64,000 nt of DNA, taken from positions 1 to 64,000 of the forward strand of contig CALKVA010000004.1 in the NCBI GenBank assembly GCA_937996625.1, read 5' to 3'. The stretch comes from UBA5951 sp009936885 (GTDB taxonomy: Bacteria > Pseudomonadota > Alphaproteobacteria > Puniceispirillales > Puniceispirillaceae). The position numbers and the translations under genes are program-made. Below are positions 45,112 to 54,348 of this stretch, in pieces (the first letter of the stretch is position 1; the number at the start of each line of letters is the position of its first letter). The notes under the pieces were generated by a model, which saw nothing but the letters and a program-made list of their open reading frames with translations, searched no databases and was not told where the DNA came from.

Positions 45112-45879
45112 ATGCTCGCTTCTAGAATCATTCCGTGTCTTGATGTGCATGAAGGCAGAGTAGTTAAAGGTGTTAATTTTGTTAATTTAGTCGATGCGGG
45201 CGATCCAGTTGAGCAAGCAAAATTATATGATGCAGCAGGTGCAGACGAGCTTTGTTTTCTTGATATTACAGCAAGTCATGAAAATCGTGAGACGATTTAT
45301 GATGTGATTTCCAAAACAGCCGAAAACTGCTTTATTCCTCTCACAGTTGGGGGGGGCGTAAGAGAAGTTGCAGATTTCAGGCGCATGTTGCTATCGGGTG
45401 CAGATAAAGTTTCTGTAAATTCGGCTGCTGTTGGCGATAAATACTTGTTATCAAGAGCAGCTGACAAATTCGGGGCACAATGTGTTGTTCTTGCAATTGA
45501 TGCAAAAACCAATCAAAATGGTATGTTTGAAGTATTTACGTATGGGGGCAGAAAGCCAACAGGGATAGATGCTATAAAATGGGCAGAAGAAGCTGTTAAA
45601 TTAGGGGCAGGAGAAATCTTGCTTACATCTATGGATGGCGATGGTACCAAAAAGGGATATGATTTACCTATGCTAAAAGCTGTCTGCGATGCTGTAACAA
45701 TTCCAGTAATAGCATCTGGAGGAGCGGGTAGGGTTGAACATTTTGTTGATGCTGTGAGCGTTGGTCATGCATCTGCTGTTTTGGCAGCTTCTGTTTTTCA
45801 TTTTGGAGAAATATCCATAAAGGAAGTTAAAGAAGCCATGAGTAATGCTGGAATAACGATACGAAATGATATCTTGTAG
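45112..45879 (+). CDS. hisF: Imidazole glycerol phosphate synthase, cyclase subunit
   Basis: Closes the imidazole ring with ammonia from HisH. The 255-residue TIM barrel has RIIPCLDVHEGRVVKGVNF with the catalytic Asp11, FLDITASHE, PLTVGGGVRE, LTSMDGDGTKKGYD with the second catalytic aspartate, and VIASGGAG. ATG at 45112 is preferred; a TTG at 45097 would overlap hisA by 14 bases. It is followed by a 15-base imperfect tandem repeat and hisE. Confidence 0.96.
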   Translation: MLASRIIPCLDVHEGRVVKGVNFVNLVDAGDPVEQAKLYDAAGADELCFLDITASHENRETIYDVISKTAENCFIPLTVGGGVREVADFRRMLLSGADKVSVNSAAVGDKYLLSRAADKFGAQCVVLAIDAKTNQNGMFEVFTYGGRKPTGIDAIKWAEEAVKLGAGEILLTSMDGDGTKKGYDLPMLKAVCDAVTIPVIASGGAGRVEHFVDAVSVGHASAVLAASVFHFGEISIKEVKEAMSNAGITIRNDIL

Positions 45880-45881
45880 CA

Positions 45882-45911
45882 ATAAGCCAAGTCTACATAA
45901 GCCAGGTCTGC
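45882..45911 (+). repeat. 15-base imperfect tandem repeat between hisF and hisE
   Basis: ATAAGCCAAGTCTAC is followed by ATAAGCCAGGTCTGC (13 of 15 equal) and then by ATAAG of a third. It lies in the short gap before the hisE ribosome binding site. Confidence 0.9.
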
Positions 45912-45928
45912 ATAAGAAGGAGCTATAA

Positions 45929-46258
45929 ATGACCTTTTCAGCGTTGGAGAAATTATTAAAAACGATAGAAGAGCGCAAAACAGCACATGCTGACAGTAGC
46001 TATACCGCATCACTATTAGCACATGCTCCAGAAAAACCAATCTGCAAGCTTGCCGAAGAAGTAACAGAGTTATTAATAGATGTTATTAAAGGGGACAGTA
46101 AAGGGGCAACAAAAGAAGCTGCTGACGTGTTGTATCATTATCTGGTTGTACTTGCAGCAGCAGATATTTCGTTCTTGGACGTGTTATCTGAATTAGAGAG
46201 CCGTGAGGGTGTTTCAGGTCATTCTGAAAAACAAAACCGACCTAAAACTTCAAAATAG
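45929..46258 (+). CDS. hisE: Phosphoribosyl-ATP diphosphatase
   Basis: Second step of histidine synthesis. The 109-residue all-alpha MazG-like protein has SYTASLLAHAPEKPICKLAEEVTELLIDVI with the acidic metal-binding EExxE motif, and EAADVLYHYLVVLA with ExxD. It is stand-alone, not fused to HisI, the usual state in this class. AAGGAG precedes the ATG. hisI, hisG, hisD and hisC are not in the window. Confidence 0.93.
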   Translation: MTFSALEKLLKTIEERKTAHADSSYTASLLAHAPEKPICKLAEEVTELLIDVIKGDSKGATKEAADVLYHYLVVLAAADISFLDVLSELESREGVSGHSEKQNRPKTSK

Positions 46259-46279
46259 AATTATGAATGGAGGCCAGAA

Positions 46280-46648
46280 ATGGCACACGCTTTATATGAT
46301 ACAAATAATATTTTTGCTAAAATTCTTCGCTCAGAAATCCCATGCAAAAAGCTGGATGAATGTGATTACACGTTAACGTTCCATGATATAAATCCACAAG
46401 CCCCCATTCATGTATTAATTATTCCCAAGGGGGCATATATAGATTTGGATGATTTTGCCCAAAATGCGTCATCAGAAGAACAAGCAGCTTTTTTGGTAGC
46501 GATAGGAAATGCAGCCAAGCTAACAGGGGCATCTGAAAATGGCTATCGTTTAATAACAAATATCGGCGGCTTCGGTCATCAAGAAGTACCACATCTTCAT
46601 GCGCACATACTTGGCGGAGAGCCTATTGGCCCAATGCGTGCTCGTTAA
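46280..46648 (+). CDS. HIT-family (HinT-like) nucleotide hydrolase
   Basis: A 122-residue histidine-triad protein. The catalytic motif HLHAHILGG is near 104, and NIFAKILRSEIPCKKLDE near 10 and HVLIIPKGAY near 47 are the usual flanking motifs. HinT-type enzymes hydrolyse adenosine phosphoramidates. GGAGG precedes the ATG. Position after hisE is common in alphaproteobacteria. Confidence 0.93.
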   Translation: MAHALYDTNNIFAKILRSEIPCKKLDECDYTLTFHDINPQAPIHVLIIPKGAYIDLDDFAQNASSEEQAAFLVAIGNAAKLTGASENGYRLITNIGGFGHQEVPHLHAHILGGEPIGPMRAR

Positions 46649-46749
46649 AAACACATACGCATTCATAAGCCTATACCAAGCTTAATCATTTCTTCGCATT
46701 TACAGGTTAATGTGGAATCTTATTATGACAGTTTGTAAGGCAAAAAATC

Positions 46750-48029
46750 ATGAATTCCGCTGTAAAAACGGTCTCTTTTAGTAGGCTTTTTGCGAATGAC
46801 GTAATTGCGCAGGTGCATATATCTACCGGTCTTCCAAGTATAACTATTGTTGGATTAGCTTCAAAATCAGTTGCAGAATCTAAAGAAAGAGTAAAAGCCG
46901 CTCTGTCAAATATGGTCTGGCCATACCACCAAAGCGAATATCAGTTAAATTATCTCCGGCAGGAATGGTTAAAGAAGGTGCTCATTTTGATTTGCCAATT
47001 GCACTTGCAATTATGATAGCAATGGGCGCTTTGCCTCAAGAATATTTGGACGAAACCATTATTCTAGGAGAGCTTTCATTTGATGGTTCTATATTATCCG
47101 TTTCTGGTGTTTTGCTTGCTGCAATGTTTGAATCAGAAAAACATATGTGCCTGATTTGTCCTGAATCAAATGGCGCAGAAGCTTTTTGGGCTAATGAGTG
47201 AAAAATAATTGCTGCCCCTACGATACATGCGTTATGCAATCATCTTCGTGGAATTTTGCCGCTTAATTACCCGGTTGCTAAGCTGAGTGAACCTGAAAAA
47301 CAAAAATCTGATATCGCAGATATAAAAGGTCAGGAAACAGTAAAGCGCGCGTTGGAAATAGCTCAGGTTGGTGGTCACAATTTGCTAATGATAGGCCCAC
47401 CAGTGGCTGGGAAATCAATGCTCGCAGAAAGAATGAAATCCATATTACCAGAATTATCCGCAGCGAAAGCTCTGTGAAACTACAATGATTCATTCCATTA
47501 ACGGCACGCTTCCAGAGCAACGCTTTATTTCTAATGGCCATTTAGAGATCCCCATCACTCTGCTTCCATGGCATCTCTGATTGGGGGCGGTCAAAAATTC
47601 AAGCCAGGGTAGGTATCCCTCGCTCATAATGGTGTATTATTTCTAGATGAGTTCCCTGAATTCCAACGCAGTGCATTAGATAGCTTAAGGCAACCGCTTG
47701 AAACAGGTGAACTCTTATCACTTGAAACAGGCGAGACAAGTGCCCAAATCCGCACAAGAATAAAAAACGTACGTGCACAGCAAAGTTCCAAACACAGAAA
47801 ACAGGCACAATTAAATGCAAAATTATTGGCTGATTTTGATTTTGAATTAACAGATGAAGCTAATGAATTATTGCATATATCTATTGATAAATTTGCGCTT
47901 AGGGCGCGTGGTTTTCACAAGATATTAAGAGTTGTAACTTCGATACAGAATTTGGAAAATAAGGATGTGTTATACCCACATCATTTGGCAGAGGTTCTTA
48001 GTTATCGAATTCAATCTATTAGGTCATAA
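46750..48029 (+). pseudogene. comM: Decayed comM/yifB (Mg-chelatase-like AAA+ helicase) gene
   Basis: Five broken pieces together trace ComM, the branch-migration helicase of natural transformation. SRLFANDVIAQVHIS and GLPSITIVGLASKSVAESKE start the Lon-like domain. A one-base shift near 46917 moves it to KRISVKLSPAGMVKEGAHFD. TGA stops at 47199-47201 and 47475-47477, a shift near 47537 and a TAG at 47610-47612 follow. Walker A is changed to GPPVAGKS. Walker B reads VLFLDEFPEF. After LETGE at about 47697-47710 roughly 100 codons, including the sensor region, are missing, and the text resumes at SAQIRTRIKNVRAQQ and runs to the C-terminus. The junction has a repeated CTTGAAACAGG. A sequencing error cannot explain the deletion. 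Confidence 0.93.
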
Positions 48030-48058
48030 AACAAGAAGTAAAACTCAGCAAAGCTTTC

Positions 48059-49018
48059 CTAGTTTGCTCTTAGTTTTGCAGCATTCTTTTCAATTATTTC
48101 CCACGTTAATTCGGCAATGTTAACATTCGAGAATCGTTCGATTTCCCGTATTCCAGTTGGTGAAGTAACATTAATTTCTGTTAAATAATCACCAATAACA
48201 TCAATTCCTACAAATAATAGCCCGCGCGCTTTAAGCGTTGGTCCAATCTTCTCACAAATATAGTGATCTCTGTCTGTAATCTCACACGGCTCTGCCCTAC
48301 CCCCAACATGCATATTGGAGCGGGCTTCGTTTTCTGCAGGAATTCGATTAATAGCACCGACAGCCCTACCATCAACAATCATGATGCGCTTATCACCATT
48401 TCGCACAGCTGGCAGGTATGCTTGAATCATTAAAGGCTCTCTACTGATGCCAGAAAACATCTCCAGCAAAGAATTTAGATTTTGGTCATGGGCTTGAAGC
48501 CTGAATACACCAGCACCGCCATTTCCATAAAGTGGCTTGATAATAATATCTCTATACTTCGCTCGAAAGGACATTATTTTTTCAAGATCGCTACTGATTA
48601 ATGTAGGAGGCATTAAATTAAGAAAATTTGTAATGAGAAGTTTCTCTGGTGCGTTTCGAACTTCTCTTGGGTTGTTAATTACTTGCGTTGTTTTTGGAAG
48701 CTGTTCTAGCAGATGAGTAGCTGTAATATAAGCCATATCAAAGGGGGGATCCTGACGCATTAATATGACGTCAAACATTTCTAATGGAGTGGTTTTTGAA
48801 GGGCCAATCGTTACATGATTGCCAACCACATCCCTTAATGTTACCGCCTGTACTTTTGCGCTAACCACACCCTCTTCCCAGCTTAAATCCTCTGGCCGAT
48901 AAACGTGAACAAGATGTTCTCGCCTTTGTGCTTCCAAGGCAAGTCTGAAGCTTGTATCCCCATTTATATCAATCTCATCAATGGGATCCATTTGGATGGC
49001 AATATGAAGGTTTGTCAT
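48059..49018 (-). CDS. gshB: Glutathione synthetase
   Basis: ATP-grasp enzyme joining gamma-glutamylcysteine and glycine. The 319-residue protein has VILMRQDPPFDMAYITATHLLE near 84, the ATP-grasp lysine and glycine loop IIIKPLYGNGGAGVFRL near 155, MIVDGRAVGAINRIPA near 213 and the metal-binding EINVTSPTGIREIE near 285. It follows the BON lipoprotein by three bases on the same strand. gshA is not in the window. Confidence 0.96.
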   Translation of the reverse strand: MTNLHIAIQMDPIDEIDINGDTSFRLALEAQRREHLVHVYRPEDLSWEEGVVSAKVQAVTLRDVVGNHVTIGPSKTTPLEMFDVILMRQDPPFDMAYITATHLLEQLPKTTQVINNPREVRNAPEKLLITNFLNLMPPTLISSDLEKIMSFRAKYRDIIIKPLYGNGGAGVFRLQAHDQNLNSLLEMFSGISREPLMIQAYLPAVRNGDKRIMIVDGRAVGAINRIPAENEARSNMHVGGRAEPCEITDRDHYICEKIGPTLKARGLLFVGIDVIGDYLTEINVTSPTGIREIERFSNVNIAELTWEIIEKNAAKLRAN

Positions 49019-49021
49019 GTA

Positions 49022-49612
49022 TTAATCGCGCGGGTCATCTAGAAGCATAACATAATTTTCCACTCGCTTTACGTAGGATAAATTACGGGCATGCTCTATC
49101 ACTCTGTCGCGCTCAGCTTCATCTTTTGCAATTCCAGTAAGGTAGAGAATTCCACTAACAACTTCGATAGAATAATTAAGTGAGTTTATGTTCATATCGG
49201 TAATTAATAACCGGCGAAGATTAGCAGCTGCAGCTGCATCCTTAGCCCTATCTTTCAGAGATACTTTTTCAGCTATTTCAATGTCATTTATAACAGAACG
49301 AACACCACGAACCTCCCAAGCTAATTTGCTTGCTTTTACTTTAAGTTCTTGATTTTCGATCCTACCCACTAGAAGAACATTACCGTCATCTACCTGAATT
49401 GATATTCCCTCAACCAAATCAATATCTGTCTGAACAAATTTATCTCTGATTTTGAGAGAGATAGAGGTATCATTTATAGAAGTAGCAAACCCTTTTTCTG
49501 AACTTGAAGCTCCGATAGCAGCAGCACCCCCTGCTAAAATAGCACCAGCACATCCAGACAGCTGAATGGCAATTACGGTAAGTATGATTGCTGAGAAAAT
49601 TCTGTTAAACAT
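49022..49612 (-). CDS. BON-domain lipoprotein
   Basis: A 196-residue lipoprotein. The signal peptide leads to lipobox LSGC with Cys21, followed by a glycine/alanine linker. Two BON domains follow: ISLKIRDKFVQTDIDLVEGISIQVDDGNVLLVGRI (about 50-110) and a second through NYSIEVVSGILYLTGIAKDEAERDRVIEHA (about 130-195). BON domains bind phospholipid. The layout matches the DolP/YraP type of outer-membrane lipoprotein. It lies next to gshB, which is usual in this class. Confidence 0.88.
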   Translation of the reverse strand: MFNRIFSAIILTVIAIQLSGCAGAILAGGAAAIGASSSEKGFATSINDTSISLKIRDKFVQTDIDLVEGISIQVDDGNVLLVGRIENQELKVKASKLAWEVRGVRSVINDIEIAEKVSLKDRAKDAAAAANLRRLLITDMNINSLNYSIEVVSGILYLTGIAKDEAERDRVIEHARNLSYVKRVENYVMLLDDPRD

Positions 49613-49666
49613 CTATGTAATTCCTTTGATACGAATCATTCATAATCAGATATGCAATATCTTATA

Positions 49667-49861
49667 TCAGAATGCAGATTTGGATTCCATGACATCTTTT
49701 TTAATATCGAAGTAAAACCAGCCATTCCATAACACAATATCACTTTCTATCGACAACATATTACCATTATTGCCGTTGTATTCACTATAGTTAGAGAAGA
49801 AATAGATAATGGCGCGTTTTAAGCGTTTTTGTTGCGAGAATGATGGCAAAAGGGTCTCCAA
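49667..49861 (-). pseudogene. C-terminal remnant of yraN (UPF0102 nuclease-like)
   Basis: About 60 codons fit the end of the YraN family. QQKRLKRAIIYFFSN matches its K/Q-R-R-I-xRAA-xxYL helix, and ESDIVLWNGW followed by a final ESKSAF matches its RFDVVLV...AF ending. The N-terminal half, with the EIDLI and VFVEVK catalytic motifs, is absent. Only 71 bases separate this piece from rsmI and hold no matching frame. The gene normally lies between rsmI and the BON lipoprotein, which is exactly this place. It starts at a TTG with no clear ribosome binding site, so I treat it as a relic. Confidence 0.6.
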
Positions 49862-49900
49862 CCTAATTAGCCATCCTTTTTCGAGCGCTGTCGTAATGTA

Positions 49901-49928
49901 TTCATCTGTTTATGTTCATCTATTTATG
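49901..49928 (+). repeat. 14-base tandem repeat between rsmI and the yraN relic
   Basis: TTCATCTGTTTATG is followed by TTCATCTATTTATG (13 of 14 equal), and TTTATC begins a partial third. It marks the place where the yraN N-terminal half has been lost. Confidence 0.85.
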
Positions 49929-49932
49929 TTTA

Positions 49933-50775
49933 TCAATTTTGTGTTTTCGAATTAATAATGGTTAACGCAAGTCCATAGACTTGTTTTTTTTGCATTCCAG
50001 TCAAAATTGAAACCTCGTTAACAGCATCTCGCAAGCTTAATCTTTGCAGTGCCTCTTTTAATAATACATCGATTTGAATAGAATCTTTTGGTAATGCCTC
50101 ACCAAGCTCACCAGCAATAACAAGAACAATTTCTCCTTTGGGTGGTCCTGATTTTTCATAATGAGATATAAGCTCTTCTAAAGGGGCGCTTCGAATTTCC
50201 TCATAAAGCTTTGTGAGCTCTCTTGCTACTACAGCACGCCTATTTCCATAAATAGATAGCATTGTTTTCAAGTGTGTAAGTAGCTTGGACGCTGTGCTGA
50301 ACCAAATTTGAGTTAATTGAGAATTTGATGTTTGTAGGATAGATTTTCTGCTGGCAGCTAACGTTGCGGGCACAAATCCGTTGAATGTAAATTTGTCTGT
50401 CGGCAACCCAGATACTGTTAGTGCCATAATGGGAGCAGTAGGCCCTGGCATTGCTGTTACGCGTATATTCTTCTCATGGCACGCCTCAACAAGTTTAAAT
50501 CCAGGGTCTGAGATTAAAGGGGTGCCAGCATCACTTACCAATGAAACAACCTTTCCTTGTTGCAGTTCAGACAAAAGAAAAGGTCTAACCGATGCACCAT
50601 TATGGTCATGATAAGCAACAAACTTTCCGTGCACTTCTATATCCAAAAGCCGTAATAATTTCTTCGTAGTTCGGGTGTCTTCGCAGGCTATAATATTTGC
50701 ATCTCGAAGAGCGTTGGCTGCTCTAACAGACATATCTTCGACATTACCAATAGGGGTTGCTATTATCACTAACAT
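49933..50775 (-). CDS. rsmI: 16S rRNA (cytidine1402-2'-O)-methyltransferase
   Basis: Methylates C1402 of 16S rRNA. The 280-residue tetrapyrrole-methylase-like protein has LVIIATPIGNVEDMS at the start, CEDTRTTKKLLRLL near 37, VSLVSDAGTPLISDPG near 78 and AMPGPTAPIMAL near 107, the SAM-site loops. EIRSAPLEELISHYEKSGPPKGEIVLVI is the C-terminal signature. It is divergent from the LpoA-like gene, the usual alphaproteobacterial arrangement. Confidence 0.95.
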   Translation of the reverse strand: MLVIIATPIGNVEDMSVRAANALRDANIIACEDTRTTKKLLRLLDIEVHGKFVAYHDHNGASVRPFLLSELQQGKVVSLVSDAGTPLISDPGFKLVEACHEKNIRVTAMPGPTAPIMALTVSGLPTDKFTFNGFVPATLAASRKSILQTSNSQLTQIWFSTASKLLTHLKTMLSIYGNRRAVVARELTKLYEEIRSAPLEELISHYEKSGPPKGEIVLVIAGELGEALPKDSIQIDVLLKEALQRLSLRDAVNEVSILTGMQKKQVYGLALTIINSKTQN

Positions 50776-50926
50776 TAATTTTTTCCCTAAAGGATGTTTT
50801 TGAAGTATATATTGAACAACTGAATAGAATATTACATAACCTGTTGGTTGATTTTAGGGTAGATGGCTTTTTAAACTAAATAAATTACTAGGTAATGAAC
50901 CATAATTGAAATTTCGGAACGAATTT

Positions 50927-52591
50927 ATGATGTTCACTATATACACTAAAACAAATAGTACTTTTTTCAAACTGTTTGTGGGCCTTACAAATTTTTGTAA
51001 CGTTACAAATATTCGTAACATTCCGTTTTTTATAGTTTCATTGTTTGTTCTTATCGGATGTCAGGAACAAGGAACAAGCCCGGTTGTAACAACTATTTAT
51101 ATTGAAGAAGTTGACACGCTTCCCCCTAGCGCAATCACCGCTCCAAAAACAGAAATAAATAAGAACAAACAAATTGATGAGGCTTCAACTGCTTCTGTTA
51201 CAGAGATCGACAATGCGATAGAGCGTATTGAACAGACAGCGGGCATTTTTGAACAGGAACCAGCTGATGAAGATGTTGTACCAGCTATTAACGCAATACC
51301 AGAGGCAGAGGTTCAAACTGCTTTAGCGCTAACGGCCCCAACAATAGAAGATAATTTCGATGCAGTACCGCCTGCGGATAATACGCCAAAAATACAATCT
51401 CCAAACGAGAATAATGAGCAAAAAACCAACTTGAAAAAGGCTGCATTAGAAGCAGCGTTTGAGATGCTGGCACGAAGAGCAAAGCCAATTCAAATAGACC
51501 CTCAAACCCGTATTGAGGATACAAATGAAGCAGGCAAAGCTGCAAAAAAATCTAAGTTTAAAATAGGCTTGTTAGTTCCGTTAACGGGTTCTTTTTCCTA
51601 TCTTGGAAATACGATTTCAGGTGGTTCTGAGCTAGCCTTTTTCAAAATGCGAAATCCAAATATCGAATTGTTGTATTTTGATACAGCTGGCGGCGAACAG
51701 GCTGTTAATGCAGCCAACGAGGCTATTTCTAATAATGTCGATGTTGTAATTGGCCCGCTATTTTCTAATTCAGTGTCTGCTGTTAAACCACTATTAAAGG
51801 CGTCAAATATTCCGGTTCTGTCATTTTCCAACAATATAGATGTTGCAGAGCCAGGTGTTTGGGTGTTGGGCTACTTGCCAGAGCAGCAGATTTCTCAATT
51901 AGTTGATTTTGCAGTAGCAAGAGGAAAACAGAATTTTGGTATTTTGAGATCCAACTCTCAACTTGGAAAAAAAATAACCAATGCCGCTATAAACCAATTG
52001 GCTGATTATGGGTTATCAGCAAGAACCGTCTTTGAGCTGGATAATGTTTTTCAGATGGAACAAGAAGAATTGCTAAGTCAGATTAAAACATTCGCTAAAT
52101 ATGTAGATACAAGCAAAGAACCGCTTACGCTTCCGCCGCCAGCATATGATACCGTAATCATTGCAGGCGATACAGATTTCATCCTACAGGTCGCACCCAT
52201 TCTCTCTTATTATGATCTTGGTCCTGATAGAGCCTTATTTATGGGAATTGATAAATGGAATCAGCCGAAAATGTTGAATGAACCTTCTTTGCAAAATGCC
52301 ATTTTGACATTGCCAAAAAGGCCCGCAGAAGAAAAGTTTAATAATGTTTGGCAATCTGAATTTACGTTTGAATCAAACGATCTTGCAAAGATAGCATTTG
52401 ATGCAAGTGCCCTTGTGATAGCAGCAGCTTTCGCTAATGCGCCTATTCCATTGGCAGATGATCTTGCAACTCAACCCGGATTTATTGGATTTAGCGGACA
52501 ATTTAAGATGTCACAATCTGGACTAACAGAACGCGTGTTTGAAATAATGGAAATATCAGATAATCGTCTTGTTCAACCGTCAATTCAATAA
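50927..52591 (+). CDS. LpoA/YraM-like penicillin-binding-protein activator lipoprotein
   Basis: A 554-residue lipoprotein. The N-terminal stretch is unusually long, with the lipobox LIGC at Cys45 after a hydrophobic segment (IPFFIVSLFVLIG). Residues 50-200 are disordered and rich in Glu, Pro and Ala. The periplasmic-binding-protein-like domain (about 210-550) has IGLLVPLTGSFSYLGNTISGGSELAFF near 215, and VDVVIGPLFSNSVSAVKPLL near 278. Such proteins may activate bifunctional PBPs. An 18-base tandem repeat (50985-51020) gives TNFCNV-TNIRNI before the lipobox. ATG at 50927 is used; a TTG seven codons earlier is possible. It overlaps convergent hemW by 12 bases. Confidence 0.82.
   Translation: MMFTIYTKTNSTFFKLFVGLTNFCNVTNIRNIPFFIVSLFVLIGCQEQGTSPVVTTIYIEEVDTLPPSAITAPKTEINKNKQIDEASTASVTEIDNAIERIEQTAGIFEQEPADEDVVPAINAIPEAEVQTALALTAPTIEDNFDAVPPADNTPKIQSPNENNEQKTNLKKAALEAAFEMLARRAKPIQIDPQTRIEDTNEAGKAAKKSKFKIGLLVPLTGSFSYLGNTISGGSELAFFKMRNPNIELLYFDTAGGEQAVNAANEAISNNVDVVIGPLFSNSVSAVKPLLKASNIPVLSFSNNIDVAEPGVWVLGYLPEQQISQLVDFAVARGKQNFGILRSNSQLGKKITNAAINQLADYGLSARTVFELDNVFQMEQEELLSQIKTFAKYVDTSKEPLTLPPPAYDTVIIAGDTDFILQVAPILSYYDLGPDRALFMGIDKWNQPKMLNEPSLQNAILTLPKRPAEEKFNNVWQSEFTFESNDLAKIAFDASALVIAAAFANAPIPLADDLATQPGFIGFSGQFKMSQSGLTERVFEIMEISDNRLVQPSIQ
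50985..51020 (+). repeat. 18-base imperfect tandem repeat in the LpoA-like gene
   Basis: TTACAAATTTTTGTAACG is followed by TTACAAATATTCGTAACA (15 of 18 equal). In frame, it doubles a six-residue unit in the signal region. Confidence 0.85.
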
Positions 52592-53758
52592 TTTTGATAT
52601 GATAGAATTGAGGTGCAACCGGCCTTTGGGTGTAACTTTAATATGGTTGTTATGTAGAGCAATAAAGTTATCTTCTTTGAATTGTTGTAGCCAGTTTATG
52701 TTAATAAGCGTCTCTTTTTCAAAAAGCCAATCTGGCAGATTTATTCCAGATGACAGCCTGAGGCCCATTAAAATAATTTCTCTAGCAAATTCCACTTCAT
52801 CATCTTCATTATGAATATCTATACCATGTTGGTTATTTTGAATAGCGCTCAGCCACCCCTCTGGGCTTCTTCTTGTTTGACTATGCCATCGCCGATTATC
52901 TGGAAGTGTAAATCTGCCATGAGCGCCAGGACCTATTCCAAGCCAGTCTTGAGAGTTCCAATATATTAAATTATGCTGACAGTAAGCATCTGGTTTTGCG
53001 TAGTTTGAAACTTCATATAACTCAAACCCATTTCTGGAGAGCATATTTGTGGTTAATTCATATAAATCAGCCATAATTTCATCATCGCATGTTAGGATTT
53101 CTCCTTTGTTACTGCGAGTATAAAACTGTGTTCCTGGTTCAATTGTCAGCTGATAAGCAGAAATATGAGATAAGCCTAATTGTATAATTTGTTCAAGCTC
53201 ATCCATCCATCCAGAAGCTGTTTGTTCAGGCATCCCGTAGATAAAGTCAGCGGAAACATGGTTAAACAACCCCATAGCCGCATTTAACGCATTGTAAATA
53301 TCCAGATTACTATGCGCCCTTCCAAGGAAGTGGCGTGTTTTTGGATTCAAAGATTGGGCGCCAACAGAAATCCGATTTATGCCAGCAGATTTAAAAGAAG
53401 CTAATTTTTGAGTCTCGGTTGAAGACGGGTTTGCCTCTGCTGTTATTTCAACATTTGAAGCAAGGGGAAATAATGTGTCAATCGTCTCTAAAATTTCTTC
53501 AATAATAGATACAGGCATTAAAGTCGGGGTTCCACCGCCAAAAAAAACTGAATCTACCTGCACAGGATTTTTTGCCTTTTCTTGATATAATTTGGCCATC
53601 CAGCTAAGCTCAGATATATAGGCCTGATTCCATTTAGTTACATCTATATCTTTATTGACATGTGAATTAAAATCACAATATGGGCATTTCGACACGCAAA
53701 ATGGCCAATGGACATAGATCCCAAATCTATTTGATGTTGAGGCTATATCTGAAAGCAT
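52580..53758 (-). CDS. hemW: HemW-type radical SAM heme chaperone
   Basis: A 392-residue radical SAM protein formerly called HemN-like. The cluster motif CVSKCPYCDF (C-x3-C-x2-C) is near 18-27, GGGTPTLMP near 74 binds SAM, and HNLIYWNSQDWLGIGPGAHG near 270 is the HNxxYW signature of HemW, which separates it from true coproporphyrinogen oxidase HemN. It starts 16 bases inside the end of rdgB, so rph-rdgB-hemW is a coupled operon, in the usual order. Confidence 0.93.
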   Translation of the reverse strand: MLSDIASTSNRFGIYVHWPFCVSKCPYCDFNSHVNKDIDVTKWNQAYISELSWMAKLYQEKAKNPVQVDSVFFGGGTPTLMPVSIIEEILETIDTLFPLASNVEITAEANPSSTETQKLASFKSAGINRISVGAQSLNPKTRHFLGRAHSNLDIYNALNAAMGLFNHVSADFIYGMPEQTASGWMDELEQIIQLGLSHISAYQLTIEPGTQFYTRSNKGEILTCDDEIMADLYELTTNMLSRNGFELYEVSNYAKPDAYCQHNLIYWNSQDWLGIGPGAHGRFTLPDNRRWHSQTRRSPEGWLSAIQNNQHGIDIHNEDDEVEFAREIILMGLRLSSGINLPDWLFEKETLININWLQQFKEDNFIALHNNHIKVTPKGRLHLNSIISKLLN

Positions 53759-54348
53759 GTGCTTAGCAGTTTCTGAAATGCAATGGAGCGATGGCTCATA
53801 GCATGCTTTTTAGCAGGATCCATTTCGCCAAAGCTTTGCGTATACCCATTAGGCACAAACATAGGATCATACCCAAATCCCCTATCCCCTTTTGCTGGCC
53901 AGATAAGCTCTCCCGCTAAAATACCTTCAAAAGTTTCACACGCACCATCAGGCCAGCACAAACTAAGGGCACAGTGAAAATGGGCGGTTTTATCATAATG
54001 ACCACTCATCAACAGAGCATCTGCAACACGCTTCATCGCATTTTTAAAATCTTTGTTTTCGCCTGCCCATCTTGCGGAATAAATACCAGGCGCCCCGCCA
54101 AGAGCAGATACGGAAAGACCGCTATCATCTGCAAGTGCAGGCAACCCAGATACGCTTGCCGCAGCCTTTGCTTTAAGTTCAGCATTTTCAATAAAGGTTT
54201 TACCTGTTTCTTCTGGCTCTGGTAATCCAGCTTCACCTGCAGAGATTATAGACACTCCCAGCGGCTCAAGCAGGTCAGCGATCTCGCTAACTTTGCCAGC
54301 ATTATGGCTTGCAATAACAATTTTTGACTCAGTAAACTGCCGCGCCAT
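53743..54348 (-). CDS. rdgB: XTP/dITP diphosphatase (RdgB/HAM1)
   Basis: Removes inosine and xanthosine triphosphates from the nucleotide pool. The 201-residue protein has KIVIASHNAGKVSEI near 9-23, TFIENAELKAKAAASVSGLPALADDSGL near 50-77, and GDRGFGYDPMFVP near 153. These are the nucleotide and metal sites. It overlaps rph by 20 bases and hemW by 16. Confidence 0.95.
   Translation of the reverse strand: MARQFTESKIVIASHNAGKVSEIADLLEPLGVSIISAGEAGLPEPEETGKTFIENAELKAKAAASVSGLPALADDSGLSVSALGGAPGIYSARWAGENKDFKNAMKRVADALLMSGHYDKTAHFHCALSLCWPDGACETFEGILAGELIWPAKGDRGFGYDPMFVPNGYTQSFGEMDPAKKHAMSHRSIAFQKLLSTCFQI

Noticed and set aside
45882..45911. CRISPR-like repeat
   Set aside because: Units are contiguous 15-mers without spacers; they are a simple tandem duplication. 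No CRISPR array is present in the window.
46965..47201. Separate small gene inside the comM region
   Set aside because: The frame is an exact continuation of the ComM Lon-like domain after a frameshift, not an independent gene.
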